A DNA stretch of 64,000 nt from Alteromonas sp. MMG017 (GCF_018100795.1 NZ_JAGJDY010000001.1:1-64000), one strand, 5' to 3'; counted from the stretch's first letter, positions 44,060-56,213 are shown. Numbers and translations: made by a program. The notes: a model not told the origin generated them from the letters alone.

Positions 44060-46834
44060 CACCTGCTTTCTAATTGGTTTACTTAAATGTGCATTCATAC
44101 CGGCGGCTAGACATGCCGCCTTATCATCTGCATAAGCATTTGCTGTTAATGCAATAATGATGACCTTGTCTTTATTTTTAGCTTGTTGGCGAATGTGTTT
44201 CGAGGCTGTAAGCCCGTCCATGACGGGCATTTGGTAATCCATCAAAATAACATCAAACGCATGACGAGTTGCGGCTTCTATCGCTTCCATACCATTTTTA
44301 GCCCTAAAGCGTTTAACGCCAACAGAGCCAAGCATATCCATTACAATATCGGCATTTACATCGTTGTCTTCAGCAAGCAATACGCGTAACGTACTTGGTA
44401 AAGACTGGTCTTTTACATTGGATGAAGCTGCTTGCGTATCGCCTTTCTCACACGGAAAACTAAAACAAAAGGTGGTTCCTGTACCTTCATTACTGTCTAC
44501 TGAAATACTACCACCAAGTAGCTCTACTAACCCTTTGGTAATAGCTAAGCCCAATCCAGTCCCACCATAGTCACGGGTTATCGAGGCATCTGCCTGTTCA
44601 AATTGATCGAATATACTCTCTATTTTTTCCGCTGGTATGCCAATGCCTGAATCAGTAACCGAACAAGAGAGCTTGCCGTCTGTGTACTTGGCCTCAATTA
44701 AAATGACGCCTTGGTGAGTAAACTTAATCGCATTACTGACTAAGTTATTAATGATTTGACTTAGCTTGCCCCCGTCGGTAATAACCGCTTTTGGCACATT
44801 TTCATCAATTTTAACATTAATCGAAATTCCCTTCTTACTTGTACTTCGCTCGTATAGCACACTACATGCATCGATGGTTTGCCTAACGGAGACACTACGC
44901 TTATCTAGCAACATTTTACCAGATTCAATTTTCGACCAATCTAAAATGCTATCAAGGATCATTAATAGGTGGCTGGCAGAGGTGGATATTGTTTCCGTTC
45001 TATGGCGTGCCCCGTCAGGTAGGGGTAACTCCATCATTAATTCACACGATCCAATTATGCCATTCATTGGGGTTCGTATTTCATGGCTCATATTGGCTAA
45101 AAACTGGGTTTTGGCTACACTCGCCGCTTTTGCTTCATCAAGCGCCGTAGCCAAGTGTCGCGTTTTCTCTTCTATCTTATTTTCTAAGCTATGGTTGAAA
45201 TCAGCAAGCTCTACATTTAACGCTTGTTCTTTAGACCGGGCAAATTCAAGGGCTTTAAACGCGTCAACTAAGCGCCCTTCTAAGCTGCTGAACTCATCAT
45301 TAAGTGAAGCGAGCTCCTGTATATGCAATGTACTCCCCGCCAAGGTCGGCTCTCTACGCACTTCTGAAGGGGTGAAATTAGCGATATAACGTATTAGCCT
45401 ACGAATGGGAGACTCAATCATTCGTGCCACCACAGAGCCCATAAACGTGCCAAATACAGACAAGACAAGTAACAACAATAAATCAGTCAACAAATACTCA
45501 CTCATTACTGACAACAAACGTCGATAATCGTAGTAATAGCTAACGTGCCAATTTGCGGTAGGCAGCTGACCTTCTAGCCTCAGCCATTGCTTGTTAAGCG
45601 GCCCGTCTTCAATTTTTATATCGCACTCACCATCGCATAAATACGTAGGCGCTTTGTTCAGTGGTTTTAAGCCTAACGCTTCTGACGCGTAAATAACCTC
45701 ACCTTTAGCATCTTCGAGTAAAAGCGAAAATCCATCGAGGTTAAGGGCATCTACTGTAGAGAAGCTTCGAAGGGATAATGAGCCCTCCACGATACCAATA
45801 GGCACGCCATATTCATTAATAATAGGTGAAGACATGGCAACAATGGCATCGTTTCCAAAGCCTTTGCCTTGGAAAACATCGGAAAGGTACGGCCCGCCCG
45901 TTTCCATTGCCTGATAAAAATAAGGACGGTAAGCCACATTGGCAGCCCCAACGGCCTGCGCTTTATTTAGCAGCCCGGGTGGATAAGAGTGGGTGATATT
46001 TCCATTTTCGTCGGCCACTAAAAATGTGATGAATTCCGGGTAGTGCGCAGCTAAAACTGACAGCTGATTGCTGCTAGCCTCTTCCAATTTCTCAATGGCA
46101 TAGGGCGTGGATAGTGATTGCGAGGCAACAGCTATCGCTTTTTGGTGCTGCCCAATAAAATCGGACAACTGTTGTTCTAATACCGCAACACGTTGATGCA
46201 TGTAGCGAACAATTTGCGCTTCTTGATCGTCTTGATAAAGCGCTACAGATAAATACACCACCGCCATGGAAGCAGCAAAAAAACAACCTGAGAAAAAATA
46301 ACTGAACAGAAAATGCAGTGAGACTTTTTCCTGCGAGCCCGTATTGGTGTGTTTAAGCCCTTTATTCGCTAGAAAGACAAAGTGCCCAGAAATAAGCCCA
46401 AACACGCCGCTTACCCACGTAACAAGCACCCCAGAAAACATCATTGTAGGCTGGTCGGCTTCGTAAAGTGCGTGCTCTAACAATAGAATGGGTAGGAAAA
46501 TAAGCGACCAAAACCCAGCACCAACTTTAATTACTCGGCTCAGGGATTTTTTATACCCAAATAAGCTTACTACGATAGGCAGTAAAGACAGGCTTTCTTT
46601 ACCCACGATACTGCCATGAGTAAGCCATAAAGGGACGCAAATAATTAACGCTATAGGAATGGCGACGAAAGGGGGGAACCGTAGTGCCGCGTATACACCA
46701 ACTCCTACACCGAATACAGCGATACCGCTGCTATCAAATGGCGCAGGTACTGCATTTAAAGCACTACCTACAACCACTACAAATAACAGGTGTAATACCA
46801 GAGCTAAAGACCACCGATGTTTATCGTACAACAA
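44021..46834 (-). CDS. Hybrid sensor histidine kinase with dCache-like sensor
   Basis: 937 residues, TTG start (a second TTG follows); AGAGGGG lies just upstream and the next ATG is about 130 codons in. About five helices fill residues 1-170 (MASE1-like), then a helix near 185, a periplasmic dCache-like sensor (about 210-440), another helix and a coiled coil. HisKA with His near 584 (NMSHEIRTPMNGIIG), HATPase_c (YGGTGLGLAITKGL) and a receiver domain with the Asp near 865 (LMDYQMPVMDG) follow. No cognate regulator is adjacent. The double sensor layout is uncommon. It overlaps nhaA tail to tail. Confidence 0.88.
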   Translation of the reverse strand: MLYDKHRWSLALVLHLLFVVVVGSALNAVPAPFDSSGIAVFGVGVGVYAALRFPPFVAIPIALIICVPLWLTHGSIVGKESLSLLPIVVSLFGYKKSLSRVIKVGAGFWSLIFLPILLLEHALYEADQPTMMFSGVLVTWVSGVFGLISGHFVFLANKGLKHTNTGSQEKVSLHFLFSYFFSGCFFAASMAVVYLSVALYQDDQEAQIVRYMHQRVAVLEQQLSDFIGQHQKAIAVASQSLSTPYAIEKLEEASSNQLSVLAAHYPEFITFLVADENGNITHSYPPGLLNKAQAVGAANVAYRPYFYQAMETGGPYLSDVFQGKGFGNDAIVAMSSPIINEYGVPIGIVEGSLSLRSFSTVDALNLDGFSLLLEDAKGEVIYASEALGLKPLNKAPTYLCDGECDIKIEDGPLNKQWLRLEGQLPTANWHVSYYYDYRRLLSVMSEYLLTDLLLLLVLSVFGTFMGSVVARMIESPIRRLIRYIANFTPSEVRREPTLAGSTLHIQELASLNDEFSSLEGRLVDAFKALEFARSKEQALNVELADFNHSLENKIEEKTRHLATALDEAKAASVAKTQFLANMSHEIRTPMNGIIGSCELMMELPLPDGARHRTETISTSASHLLMILDSILDWSKIESGKMLLDKRSVSVRQTIDACSVLYERSTSKKGISINVKIDENVPKAVITDGGKLSQIINNLVSNAIKFTHQGVILIEAKYTDGKLSCSVTDSGIGIPAEKIESIFDQFEQADASITRDYGGTGLGLAITKGLVELLGGSISVDSNEGTGTTFCFSFPCEKGDTQAASSNVKDQSLPSTLRVLLAEDNDVNADIVMDMLGSVGVKRFRAKNGMEAIEAATRHAFDVILMDYQMPVMDGLTASKHIRQQAKNKDKVIIIALTANAYADDKAACLAAGMNAHLSKPIRKQVLIDSIARELARV

Positions 46835-46858
46835 CGCCCCCCTCTGGCATCACCATGA

Positions 46859-48148
46859 TTAATGTTGCGCCATGTAATCTAACGTAAAGTTAGTCAGTAG
46901 TTTCACACCTAATTTCATACCCGAATCGTCTACGTAAAATTCAGGAGTATGGTGAGCAGGGCTATCTTGCTCGGAAACATCCAGCGGCTTACCACCGACC
47001 CAAACGTACAAACCAGGTACTTTTTCTTGGAAAAAGGAAAAGTCTTCCGCACCGGTAACCGGCTTTGAAACGATGGCATTTTCAGCCCCTGCGGTACGTT
47101 GCATGGTTGGAACCATGGCTTGCGTAAGCGCGGGGTCGTTATAAGTAATGGGATAGTAGTAATCTAAAGGAAGCGTTAGCTCGGCTTTGGCGCCCATGCT
47201 CTCGGCGATAGCATTCACTTTACGCGGAAGCGACTCGTAAATATGTTCACGGGCTGCTTTATTAAGTGTACGAATGGTGCCTACCATCTCTACTTCGTTG
47301 GGAATAATGTTAGAGCGATTTCCGCCGTGAATTGAACCAATAGATACCACTGCGGCATCATCAATAAGCTTAAGCTCACGACTTACAATAGTTTGGATAG
47401 ACATGATCATTTGTGCCGCTGTTACCACTGGGTCGACACTTTTCCAAGGGTATGCGCCATGGGCTTGCTTACCGTGAATAACAATTTTAAACGGATCTAC
47501 CGCAGCCATGGTTCCACCCGAGTTATATCGCACAGTACCTACATCAGTGTTCGAACTAATGTGTAACCCGAAGATAACGTCTACATCAGGGTTTTTAAGT
47601 ACCCCTTCTTTGACCATGACTTCAGCACCACCGGTCTCACCAGCAGGTGCACCTTCTTCAGCCGGTTGAAAGATGAACTTCACTTTACCTTTAAGTTCGC
47701 CTTTAATGCTGGTCAGTATTTTTGCCGCCCCCATTAACATGGCCATGTGCGTATCGTGTCCACACGCATGCATAACAGGCACTTCTTGTCCGTTGTATTC
47801 ACCAATTTGGGTAGAGCGGTAGGATAAATCACCCTGCTCTTTAACCGGTAAACCGTCCATATCTGCACGAAGCGCTACCACGGGGCCTGGTTTTCCGCTA
47901 TCGAGTATCGCAACTACACCCGTGCTGGCTACGCCAGTTTCAACTTCTAGGCCTAGCGATGCTAGGTAGTCTGCGACGTATTTTGCGGTGTTGAATTCAC
48001 GATTAGAAAGTTCAGGGAATTCGTGAAAGTGGTGGCGCCATTCAATAACGTCTGGCTCTACTTCACTAGCCAATGCATCAACATCAACTTGTGCAAAGGC
48101 AAAAGTGGCACAACTTGCCATAGCGAGCGAGATTAACTTTCGATACAT
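46859..48148 (-). CDS. Secreted M20 amidohydrolase (hippurate-hydrolase-like)
   Basis: 429 residues from the ATG at 48148, chosen because it starts a clear signal peptide (MYRKLISLAMASCATFAFAQ); longer readings add about 58 hydrophobic residues from the upstream region. PVVALRADMDGLPVKEQ, VMHACGHDTHMAMLMGAA and QPAEEGAPAGETGGAE give the metal ligands and catalytic Glu. VTGAEDFSFFQEKVPGLYVWVG closes the site. Relatives hydrolyse N-acyl amino acids or indole-acetyl conjugates. Export is shared by many marine members. The gene lies downstream of rho. Confidence 0.9.
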   Translation of the reverse strand: MYRKLISLAMASCATFAFAQVDVDALASEVEPDVIEWRHHFHEFPELSNREFNTAKYVADYLASLGLEVETGVASTGVVAILDSGKPGPVVALRADMDGLPVKEQGDLSYRSTQIGEYNGQEVPVMHACGHDTHMAMLMGAAKILTSIKGELKGKVKFIFQPAEEGAPAGETGGAEVMVKEGVLKNPDVDVIFGLHISSNTDVGTVRYNSGGTMAAVDPFKIVIHGKQAHGAYPWKSVDPVVTAAQMIMSIQTIVSRELKLIDDAAVVSIGSIHGGNRSNIIPNEVEMVGTIRTLNKAAREHIYESLPRKVNAIAESMGAKAELTLPLDYYYPITYNDPALTQAMVPTMQRTAGAENAIVSKPVTGAEDFSFFQEKVPGLYVWVGGKPLDVSEQDSPAHHTPEFYVDDSGMKLGVKLLTNFTLDYMAQH

Positions 48149-48319
48149 AACATCTATTCCGTTGTAGAGTAAAACGCCAGAATAAACTATCTGGTAGCTA
48201 AAAAATACGAGTACCAATTGCGGTGTGACTTTCAAAAATAACCTATTCAAAGGCCAGTGAAAATTAGACAGAAGTATAATAAGAATTATTTCGATTAAGT
48301 GGGTAGTAAAATTCGGGCA

Positions 48320-48346
48320 CAAAAAAAGCGCCCTAAGGCGCTTTTT
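48320..48346 (-). terminator. Intrinsic terminator after rho
   Basis: AAGCGCC (48326-48332) pairs with GGCGCTT (48337-48343) around CTAA. On the minus strand the stem is followed by seven T. It lies 14 bases after the rho stop. Confidence 0.9.
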
Positions 48347-48359
48347 CGATAAAAACGTT

Positions 48360-49625
48360 TTAGCTCTTTTGACGCTTCATGGCGTTGAAGAACTCATCGT
48401 TAGTCTTAGTCATAGCGAGCTTATTAATAAGGAACTCTATGGCATCAATCTCTGACATCTCGTGCACAATTTTACGTAAGATCCACATTTTTTGTAGTTC
48501 TTCTTGTGACGTTAATAGCTCTTCACGACGGGTGCCTGAACGGTTGAAGTCGATAGCTGGGAATACACGTTTTTCCGCAATTTTGCGATGCAAGTGCAAT
48601 TCCATGTTACCGGTACCTTTAAACTCTTCATAGATAACTTCATCCATTTTAGAGCCAGTATCGATAAGCGCTGTAGCAATAATCGTTAAGCTACCACCTT
48701 CTTCAACGTTACGTGCAGCACCAAAGAAACGCTTAGGTTTATGCAGTGCGTTGGCATCAACACCACCGGTAAGTACTTTACCTGATGATGGGATAACCGT
48801 GTTGTAAGCACGTGCTAAACGAGTAATTGAATCAAGTAAGATAACTACATCTTTCTTGTGCTCAACTAAGCGTTTCGCTTTTTCGATAACCATTTCAGCT
48901 ACCTGAACGTGACGGCTTGCAGGTTCATCGAACGTTGAAGCGACCACTTCACCTTGTACCAGGCGATGCATTTCTGTTACTTCTTCTGGACGTTCGTCGA
49001 TAAGCAATACCATCAATTCAGCTTCAGGGTGATTCGCTGCAATAGATTGCGCGATATTCTGAAGTAAAAGGGTTTTACCTGCTTTCGGTGGTGCAACGAT
49101 AAGACCACGTTGCCCTTTACCAATTGGTGAGGCTAGGTCTAATACACGCGCCGTAATATCTTCTGTTGAACCATTACCACGTTCCATACGCATACGTGAT
49201 GCAGCATGTAGAGGAGTAAGGTTTTCAAAAAGGATTTTATTACGGGAGTTTTCAGGCTTGTCGAAGTTTACTTCGCGGATTTTTAACAGGGCAAAATATC
49301 GCTCACTGTCTTTTGGCGGGCGGATTTTACCAGAAATGGTATCGCCCGTTCGCAAGTTAAATCGGCGAATTTGGCTTGGTGATACGTAAATATCATCAGG
49401 CCCTGCTAAATATGAAGAGTCTGCTGAACGCAAGAAACCAAAACCGTCCTGTAAAATTTCCAGAACCCCGTCACCGAAAATATCTTCGCCGCCTTTAGCA
49501 TGCGATTTCAGTATCGAGAATATGATGTCTTGTTTTCTAGCGCGAGCCATGTTTTCCAGGCCCATTTCTTCGGACATGGCGACTAATTCGCTAATCGGTT
49601 TGTTCTTTAATTCTGTTAAATTCAT
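48360..49625 (-). CDS. rho: Transcription termination factor Rho
   Basis: 421 residues from the ATG at 49625, where the protein begins [15 protein letters not shown] as in other gammaproteobacterial Rho proteins; a GTG at 49673 would add 16 residues. The OSB/RNA domain (about 50-130; [19 protein letters not shown]), Walker A ([10 protein letters not shown] near 176), Walker B ([10 protein letters not shown]) and the Q loop are all present. It is the essential RNA-dependent ATPase hexamer. A long leader upstream allows the usual autoregulation. Confidence 0.97.
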   Translation of the reverse strand: MNLTELKNKPISELVAMSEEMGLENMARARKQDIIFSILKSHAKGGEDIFGDGVLEILQDGFGFLRSADSSYLAGPDDIYVSPSQIRRFNLRTGDTISGKIRPPKDSERYFALLKIREVNFDKPENSRNKILFENLTPLHAASRMRMERGNGSTEDITARVLDLASPIGKGQRGLIVAPPKAGKTLLLQNIAQSIAANHPEAELMVLLIDERPEEVTEMHRLVQGEVVASTFDEPASRHVQVAEMVIEKAKRLVEHKKDVVILLDSITRLARAYNTVIPSSGKVLTGGVDANALHKPKRFFGAARNVEEGGSLTIIATALIDTGSKMDEVIYEEFKGTGNMELHLHRKIAEKRVFPAIDFNRSGTRREELLTSQEELQKMWILRKIVHEMSEIDAIEFLINKLAMTKTNDEFFNAMKRQKS

Positions 49626-49855
49626 ACTGGTGGGTCTTTGTGCTTGGGGTTTGCTTACAGGACTGGTAGTCACTCTGTTCTAATTTTTGATTTGATTATG
49701 CCTGAATAGAGGCTAAGCAGAATGCTGCTCGGGTGAGCGCTTAAGAAAAGTTAGCACTAAAATTAATCAACGTCCAGCGTTTTACTCGCCAATTGTTAAA
49801 TAACTTGTATTCACGCTGTTATAGGCGTTGCCACTGCTTATTTTCATGGGTAAAT

Positions 49856-49887
49856 AAAAAACCGGTAGCTAAAACCACCGGTTTTTT
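49856..49887 (-). terminator. Intrinsic terminator after trxA
   Basis: AAAAAACCGGT (49856-49866) pairs with ACCGGTTTTTT (49877-49887) around a ten-base loop. On the minus strand it follows the trxA stop by about 17 bases and ends in six T. The plus-strand version would also be functional. Confidence 0.88.
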
Positions 49888-49903
49888 CTGTACTGCTATC
49901 TTT

Positions 49904-50230
49904 CTAAAGGTTTTCGTTTAAGAACTCAGCTAGCTGAGTTTTAGATAACGCACCCACTTTCGTTGCTGCTACGTTACCGTTTTTGAAAAGTAGTAATGTA
50001 GGAATACCACGAATACCATATTTAGGTGGAGTTTCGTTATTTTCATCGACATTCAACTTGCCAACTGTTAACTTGCCTTCAAACTCGTTCGCAACTTCTT
50101 CTAAGATTGGCGCGATCATTTTACAGGGGCCACACCACTCGGCCCAAAAGTCAACCAGTACAGGACCTTCAGCATTGATAACATCTGCTTCGAATTTATC
50201 GTCAGATAACTGGATAATTTTGTCGCTCAT
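49904..50230 (-). CDS. trxA: Thioredoxin 1
   Basis: 108 residues from the ATG at 50230, preceded by GGAG at a good distance; a longer reading from 50278 is not needed. The active site [15 protein letters not shown] (Cys at about 33 and 36) and [14 protein letters not shown] with the cis-Pro are complete. It is the cytoplasmic disulfide reductase used by ribonucleotide reductase and others. Divergent from rhlB over about 100 bases. The trxA-rho-rhlB-gppA grouping is conserved in enteric bacteria. Confidence 0.97.
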   Translation of the reverse strand: MSDKIIQLSDDKFEADVINAEGPVLVDFWAEWCGPCKMIAPILEEVANEFEGKLTVGKLNVDENNETPPKYGIRGIPTLLLFKNGNVAATKVGALSKTQLAEFLNENL

Positions 50231-50329
50231 TCTTTTCTCCATTTTTGGTCGGTCGCTGATTTGTTTCAGCTCTACCATAAGTGTTATATAGAAACCGTTT
50301 TTAATGCAAGCACTGATAAGCTATAAGCT

Positions 50330-51637
50330 ATGCCTACTCACTTAACTGATACTCATTTTTCCGACCTGCCGATTAATAGCAAGGTTGTTGACGCCTTAAC
50401 GGCGGCAAATTTCAATAATTGTACACCAATACAGGCGTTATCTCTGCCTCCGTTACTTGAAGGCTTAGATATTGCCGGACAAGCTCAAACGGGTACAGGT
50501 AAAACTATTGCCTTCTTGGTTGCTACTTTTCATTATTTGCTAAGCAAAGCAGATAATGACGAGAACAGCAAATCAAAAGGCCCTCGAGCCATAATAATGG
50601 CACCAACGAGGGAGTTAGCCGTTCAGATTTTCAACGATGCCAAACTGCTCAGTGAGCATACCGGTTTATCGCTTGGATTGATTTATGGGGGCGAAGGTTA
50701 CCAAAGTCAACGGGAAACCCTAGAAGAAGGGGTAGATATCATTATTGGTACGACAGGACGCATTCTGGATTATTACAAACAGAACGTGTTTACCTTGAAT
50801 AATATTCAAGTTGCCGTACTTGATGAAGCCGATCGCATGTTCGATTTAGGCTTTATTAAAGATATTCGCTTTTTGTTCCGTCGCTTGCCGCCTGCTACTG
50901 AACGTCTAAGTATGCTGTTTTCAGCTACACTTAGTTATCGCGTTCAAGAACTCGCTTACGAACACATGAACAACCCGACTCACGTTCAAGTTGCGCCAGA
51001 GCAAACAACGGCGACTCGGGTATCGCAAGAGCTGTTCTATCCTTCTGATGATGACAAGATGCTACTGCTTCTTTCATTATTTGAAGAAGAATGGCCAGAT
51101 AAGGCCATTGTGTTTGCTAATACCAAATACAGCTGTGAGCGCGTGACCGACTGGCTTACTGCCGATGGTCATCGTGTGGGCTTGTTAAGCGGTGATGTAC
51201 CACAGAAAAAACGCTTGGGTATATTGGAAGACTTTACCAAAGGTAAGCTAGATATTTTAGTGGCTACGGATGTTGCCGCACGTGGCTTACATATTGATTC
51301 TGTCACCCATGTGTTTAACTACGATTTACCTGATGATGCAGAAGACTATGTTCACCGTATTGGTCGAACCGGTCGTGCTGGTCAAAGCGGTATTGCGATT
51401 AGTTTTGCATGTGAAAAATATGCATTGAATTTACCTGCTATTGAGCAGTATATTCAACACGCAATCCCTGTGACTGACTACGATGCTAGTGCCTTACTTG
51501 ATGACGTGAATGCGCCTAAAGCTAGACGCAGACGCACGCCAAACACGAGAAACTCGTCTCGACGTGGTAATGGTAAAGGTCGTGGTAACAGCGGTGGCAA
51601 TAGAGGTAAACCGTCTAATCGCGGAAACAGTAACTAA
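50330..51637 (+). CDS. rhlB: DEAD-box RNA helicase RhlB
   Basis: 435 residues. Motifs in order: Q motif ([12 protein letters not shown]), [47 protein letters not shown] and [12 protein letters not shown]. The C-terminus is basic and rich in Arg, Gly, Ser and Asn ([14 protein letters not shown]), an RNA-binding tail. RhlB works with the RNA degradosome in mRNA decay. Its end lies 13 bases before gppA. Confidence 0.95.
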   Translation: MPTHLTDTHFSDLPINSKVVDALTAANFNNCTPIQALSLPPLLEGLDIAGQAQTGTGKTIAFLVATFHYLLSKADNDENSKSKGPRAIIMAPTRELAVQIFNDAKLLSEHTGLSLGLIYGGEGYQSQRETLEEGVDIIIGTTGRILDYYKQNVFTLNNIQVAVLDEADRMFDLGFIKDIRFLFRRLPPATERLSMLFSATLSYRVQELAYEHMNNPTHVQVAPEQTTATRVSQELFYPSDDDKMLLLLSLFEEEWPDKAIVFANTKYSCERVTDWLTADGHRVGLLSGDVPQKKRLGILEDFTKGKLDILVATDVAARGLHIDSVTHVFNYDLPDDAEDYVHRIGRTGRAGQSGIAISFACEKYALNLPAIEQYIQHAIPVTDYDASALLDDVNAPKARRRRTPNTRNSSRRGNGKGRGNSGGNRGKPSNRGNSN

Positions 51638-51650
51638 CATTCGAGACAAT

Positions 51651-53162
51651 ATGCAGGCAGAACTTCAGCACGACTCTGAAAGCTATGGCGAGTATTACGC
51701 CGCTGTAGACTTAGGCTCTAATAGCTTTCACATGGTCATTGTTCACGTTGTTAATGGTAGTGTTCAGATCATTGGCAAAGTGAAACAGAAAGTACGTTTA
51801 GCGGCAGGGTTGGATGACGACTTTGCACTAGATGAAATGAGCATGGAACGTGGTTGGCAATGCCTGCAAACCTTTTCCGAACGGTTACAAGATATTCCCC
51901 ACTCAAATATTAAGGTAGTGGCTACCGCTACCTTACGTCTTGCTACTAATGCCCAAGTGTTTATTGGGAAAGCCGAAGAAATTCTTAAGCACAAGCTCAA
52001 CGTGATAAGCGGTGAGGAAGAAGCACGTCAGATTTATCTTGGCGTAGCCTATACCTCGGCGAATCAAGGTAATAGCTTAGTTATAGATATCGGCGGTGCC
52101 AGTACTGAAATTGTTATTGGTAACGACATGCAACCCATCCACTTAAAAAGCTTGGATATGGGATGCGTCACCTTTATGGAACGCTATTTCGAGGGCGGTA
52201 AGATTACCGCTGAAAACTTCGAAAAAGCTAAACACGCGGCGAAAGCGTTACTTTCCCCAGTTGCAGACGCCTTTCTTTGTTTTGATTGGGAAAATTGCTT
52301 AGGTGCCTCTGGCACGCCGCAGGCCATTACTGAAATATTGGTGGCACAGGGCATTAGCGACTCAATACGCCTTGATTACCTTCATCACCTAGAAAAACAA
52401 TGTGTTGAATGCGGTGAAATTAGCCAGCTTAACATTGAAGGTTTAGAAGAAAATCGCAAGGCTATTTTTCCTTCCGGCTTAGCCATTTTAATTAGCTTAT
52501 TCGAAGCGTTAGCCATTCAAAATATGAATATTTCTGGCGGCGCGCTTCGCGAAGGACTTATTTACGGCATGTTAGATAACATGCAGGAAAATGACCGTCG
52601 CGACCAAACGCTTAACCAAACGATGGCGCGTTACCATATCGATAAAGCCCAAGCGAATTCAGTGAAAAGCGTAGCAATCCAGCTGTGCTCGCAGTTATGT
52701 TCACAACAAAATATCTGTCATTTAGATACCGAAGCTATTTTAGGTGCAGCTGCACTACTCCATGAGACCGGCTTGCATATAGAGTATAAAAAGCATCATG
52801 AGCATGGCGCTTATATTCTATCTTTTATTGATTTGCCTGGCTTCACACGCTTACAGCGGGCGGCTATTCGCGACCTTGTAGCCCATCATCGGTTAACCAT
52901 TCCAACTGATGCGTTTACCAATTACCATGAAGACTCTCAGCCTATGCTGTTAGGTTTACTGAGGCTATTGCGTATTTCTGTGGTGCTGTGTTTGCGAAGA
53001 CAAAACAAGCATATTCCCCATGTAGATTTAGTCTGCGACGGTGATAAATGGGAAGTCTCCTTCCCTGAAGGCTGGCTGAAAGCTCACCCGTTGATTAACG
53101 CTGAATTAGCTAACGAAAGCTGGCTACAGCACAAAGCGGGCTGGGAACTAATCTGTAAATAA
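51651..53162 (+). CDS. gppA: Ppx/GppA-family phosphatase
   Basis: 503 residues from the ATG at 51651; a longer frame from 51510 runs through the rhlB tail. YAAVDLGSNSFHMVIVHV at about 15-32 binds the nucleotide or polyphosphate, GEEEARQIYLGV and VIDIGGASTEIVIG complete the ASKHA site, and an HD-like C-terminal domain follows (HETGLHIEYKKHHEHGAYI). It hydrolyses polyphosphate and pppGpp. The rhlB-gppA order supports gppA, but Ppx activity is equally likely. Confidence 0.92.
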   Translation: MQAELQHDSESYGEYYAAVDLGSNSFHMVIVHVVNGSVQIIGKVKQKVRLAAGLDDDFALDEMSMERGWQCLQTFSERLQDIPHSNIKVVATATLRLATNAQVFIGKAEEILKHKLNVISGEEEARQIYLGVAYTSANQGNSLVIDIGGASTEIVIGNDMQPIHLKSLDMGCVTFMERYFEGGKITAENFEKAKHAAKALLSPVADAFLCFDWENCLGASGTPQAITEILVAQGISDSIRLDYLHHLEKQCVECGEISQLNIEGLEENRKAIFPSGLAILISLFEALAIQNMNISGGALREGLIYGMLDNMQENDRRDQTLNQTMARYHIDKAQANSVKSVAIQLCSQLCSQQNICHLDTEAILGAAALLHETGLHIEYKKHHEHGAYILSFIDLPGFTRLQRAAIRDLVAHHRLTIPTDAFTNYHEDSQPMLLGLLRLLRISVVLCLRRQNKHIPHVDLVCDGDKWEVSFPEGWLKAHPLINAELANESWLQHKAGWELICK

Positions 53163-53186
53163 TCAGTGCTGCTTAAAATAAATAAT

Positions 53187-53226
53187 AAAAAATGGGATGC
53201 GACCTTAGGTAGCATCCCATTTTTTT
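53187..53226 (+). terminator. Intrinsic terminator after gppA
   Basis: AAAAAATGGGATGC (53187-53200) pairs with GCATCCCATTTTTTT (53212-53226) around an 11-base loop, with seven T at the end. It is 24 bases after the gppA stop. Confidence 0.93.
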
Positions 53227-53303
53227 AGCAACTGGCCTGTTGGCCTATGCGCTTACTCTTTGATTTTCTACCCGCTTCTCTCTTTGCTTTTATGGTCGCT
53301 GCG

Positions 53304-54305
<1,002 letters not shown>

Positions 54306-56213
54306 TTATCCTGAAAACGGTTTGAAAAGTACTTTATTTCGTCCTGATTCTTTCGCAGCATATAGCTGCTCATCCGCTAACCGAAGTAGCGCCTCAGCAT
54401 GTTCTTCGTCCGTGATAATGCTGGTGGTTAACCCTGCACTAATGGTTAGGTGTATTGCCTCTCCCTCAAACATGAGAGGAGAATTTTCGATACGTTCGCG
54501 TATTGCCTCAACAACATGCAAGGCACCTTCGCTGTCGGTATTAGGCAAAATAAGTGCAAATTCTTCCCCGCCTATTCGACATAAATCGTCGGATAAACGA
54601 AGCAACATACTTTGCATAATGCCCGTTATATGAATTAAACAGGCATCTCCGCCAGCATGACCGTATTTATCATTAATACGTTTAAAGTGGTCCACATCGA
54701 TTACCGCAATAGACAAAGGCGTTTGTTCGCGTCGGCTTCGTCGGCCTTCTGATTTTAACTTTTTATCAAAGTGACGACGATTATTAATCCCGGTAAGTGG
54801 ATCGATTGCCGTTAGGCGTTCTAGTTCTTGGTTAACTTCTGACAGTTCACGCAAAGTAATTTCAAGCTCTAACGTTCGTTCTTCAACTTTGTATTCTAAA
54901 TCATCTTGGTAACGCTGTTGCACTTCTAGAAGATCTTCTTTTGCCTTACTCGCCTGTTTTTCTTGTTCCAGGGCAAATGCTTGCGTGGAAATGAGTTCAT
55001 CGTAACTGTGACTATAATTAATTGCCAAAATAAGGGCTAAAATCACCGTTTCGACGGTACCAGCGATTATAAGCAAATAGCTCGTAGAAATGCCTAGATT
55101 AATTATATTCACGCTATCTAAGCTAACAATGAAGCCACTTAACAATAAAAATAACCACGCTACAGAGAAGTATCGGGCAATAGGCACGCCTTTAAATGAT
55201 AACCAACCACCTGTGAACATGGCCACAAACACGATTATCGACAACATGACTAAGTAGAGCTTTATGGCAAAGGGGTAAGGCAATATTGTACTTGTGAAAA
55301 TACAGGCTCCAAATGCCCACGCAGCTACCTTTGAGATTTTATCGACCACAGGGCTAAATTCGGCAATAGGCAGTAAATGCCGCGAAAACAGTACAGCAAA
55401 TAAAATCGTCGCATTACCAAAAATGAGTACCGCCTTACCCTGAAGCCACGCCTGCTCGGGCCATAAATAGGCGTAGCCCAATCCCTGCAATGAGGCGAGG
55501 GTTAAGCCCAAGCTCAGTGCATAGCCGGTGTAGAATAAAAACGAGCGGTTCTTAGTAGTAAAAAATAAGAAGATATTGCTTATGACCATCGCACATAAGA
55601 AACCGAAAAACAGCCCTAATGCTAGGTTCTGGCTTGCTGCATATTCTATAAATTCTTTTTCTTCCCACACCGCGATAGGCATGCGAATAGTGCCGCTAGA
55701 TTCAACGCGAACCACTACGGTTTGCGGTTTAGCACTTAAGGGCAAAGAAAATAGCGGGGTGTTATTCGCGATGGGGCGTACATTGAATGCGAGGTTATCT
55801 CCCGCTTGGTAACGCACAACGGGCGAACTTGCTAGCGGCGGGTAAACTGCAACATCAACATTATCGAGCAAGGCATAGTCAATCTCGAAAAGATAACGTA
55901 CCGCGCGAGACTTATCAGGCGTAACAACAAAAGAGAACCAATGTACGTCACTGCTCATCCCTAAATTTACCGGCGACACCGCTGGCGTCCAAGTTTTTTG
56001 GGCTTTATCAGCGGTTTTGTCAAGAACGGTTTCAAAAGTTAACCGCCCCTCGGGATCGTTAATAAAGGCTAACTGGGAAACCCGGCTATTTGTGGTCCGC
56101 TCTGGTACGACACTTAGTGCAACAAGCGCAAAAATCGATACCGCAACAACGGTGATAACGAAGAGATAAAGATCGTAATTGCGAACCTCTTGACGATTTA
56201 TGAGCATTACCAT
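54306..56213 (-). CDS. Membrane diguanylate cyclase (7TM-DISM / GGEEF)
   Basis: 635 residues. One helix at the N-terminus, a periplasmic 7TMR-DISMED2-like domain (about 40-180), seven helices (about 185-395), a coiled coil, then GGDEF (about 465-632). The active site is GGEEF near 548, and RLSD five residues before it is an allosteric I-site, so product inhibition by c-di-GMP is likely. Its start overlaps the tatD stop, and hemB follows three bases after. Ligand of the extracellular domain is probably a carbohydrate or similar, unknown here. Confidence 0.93.
   Translation of the reverse strand: MVMLINRQEVRNYDLYLFVITVVAVSIFALVALSVVPERTTNSRVSQLAFINDPEGRLTFETVLDKTADKAQKTWTPAVSPVNLGMSSDVHWFSFVVTPDKSRAVRYLFEIDYALLDNVDVAVYPPLASSPVVRYQAGDNLAFNVRPIANNTPLFSLPLSAKPQTVVVRVESSGTIRMPIAVWEEKEFIEYAASQNLALGLFFGFLCAMVISNIFLFFTTKNRSFLFYTGYALSLGLTLASLQGLGYAYLWPEQAWLQGKAVLIFGNATILFAVLFSRHLLPIAEFSPVVDKISKVAAWAFGACIFTSTILPYPFAIKLYLVMLSIIVFVAMFTGGWLSFKGVPIARYFSVAWLFLLLSGFIVSLDSVNIINLGISTSYLLIIAGTVETVILALILAINYSHSYDELISTQAFALEQEKQASKAKEDLLEVQQRYQDDLEYKVEERTLELEITLRELSEVNQELERLTAIDPLTGINNRRHFDKKLKSEGRRSRREQTPLSIAVIDVDHFKRINDKYGHAGGDACLIHITGIMQSMLLRLSDDLCRIGGEEFALILPNTDSEGALHVVEAIRERIENSPLMFEGEAIHLTISAGLTTSIITDEEHAEALLRLADEQLYAAKESGRNKVLFKPFSG

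Noticed and set aside
48149..48322. 58-residue extension of the amidohydrolase
   Set aside because: A clear signal peptide begins at the ATG at 48148; the extension overlaps the region upstream of it and includes part of the rho terminator.
51510..51650. 47-residue extension of gppA into rhlB
   Set aside because: It is the basic rhlB tail read in another frame; the known family start DLGSNSF follows the ATG at 51651 closely.
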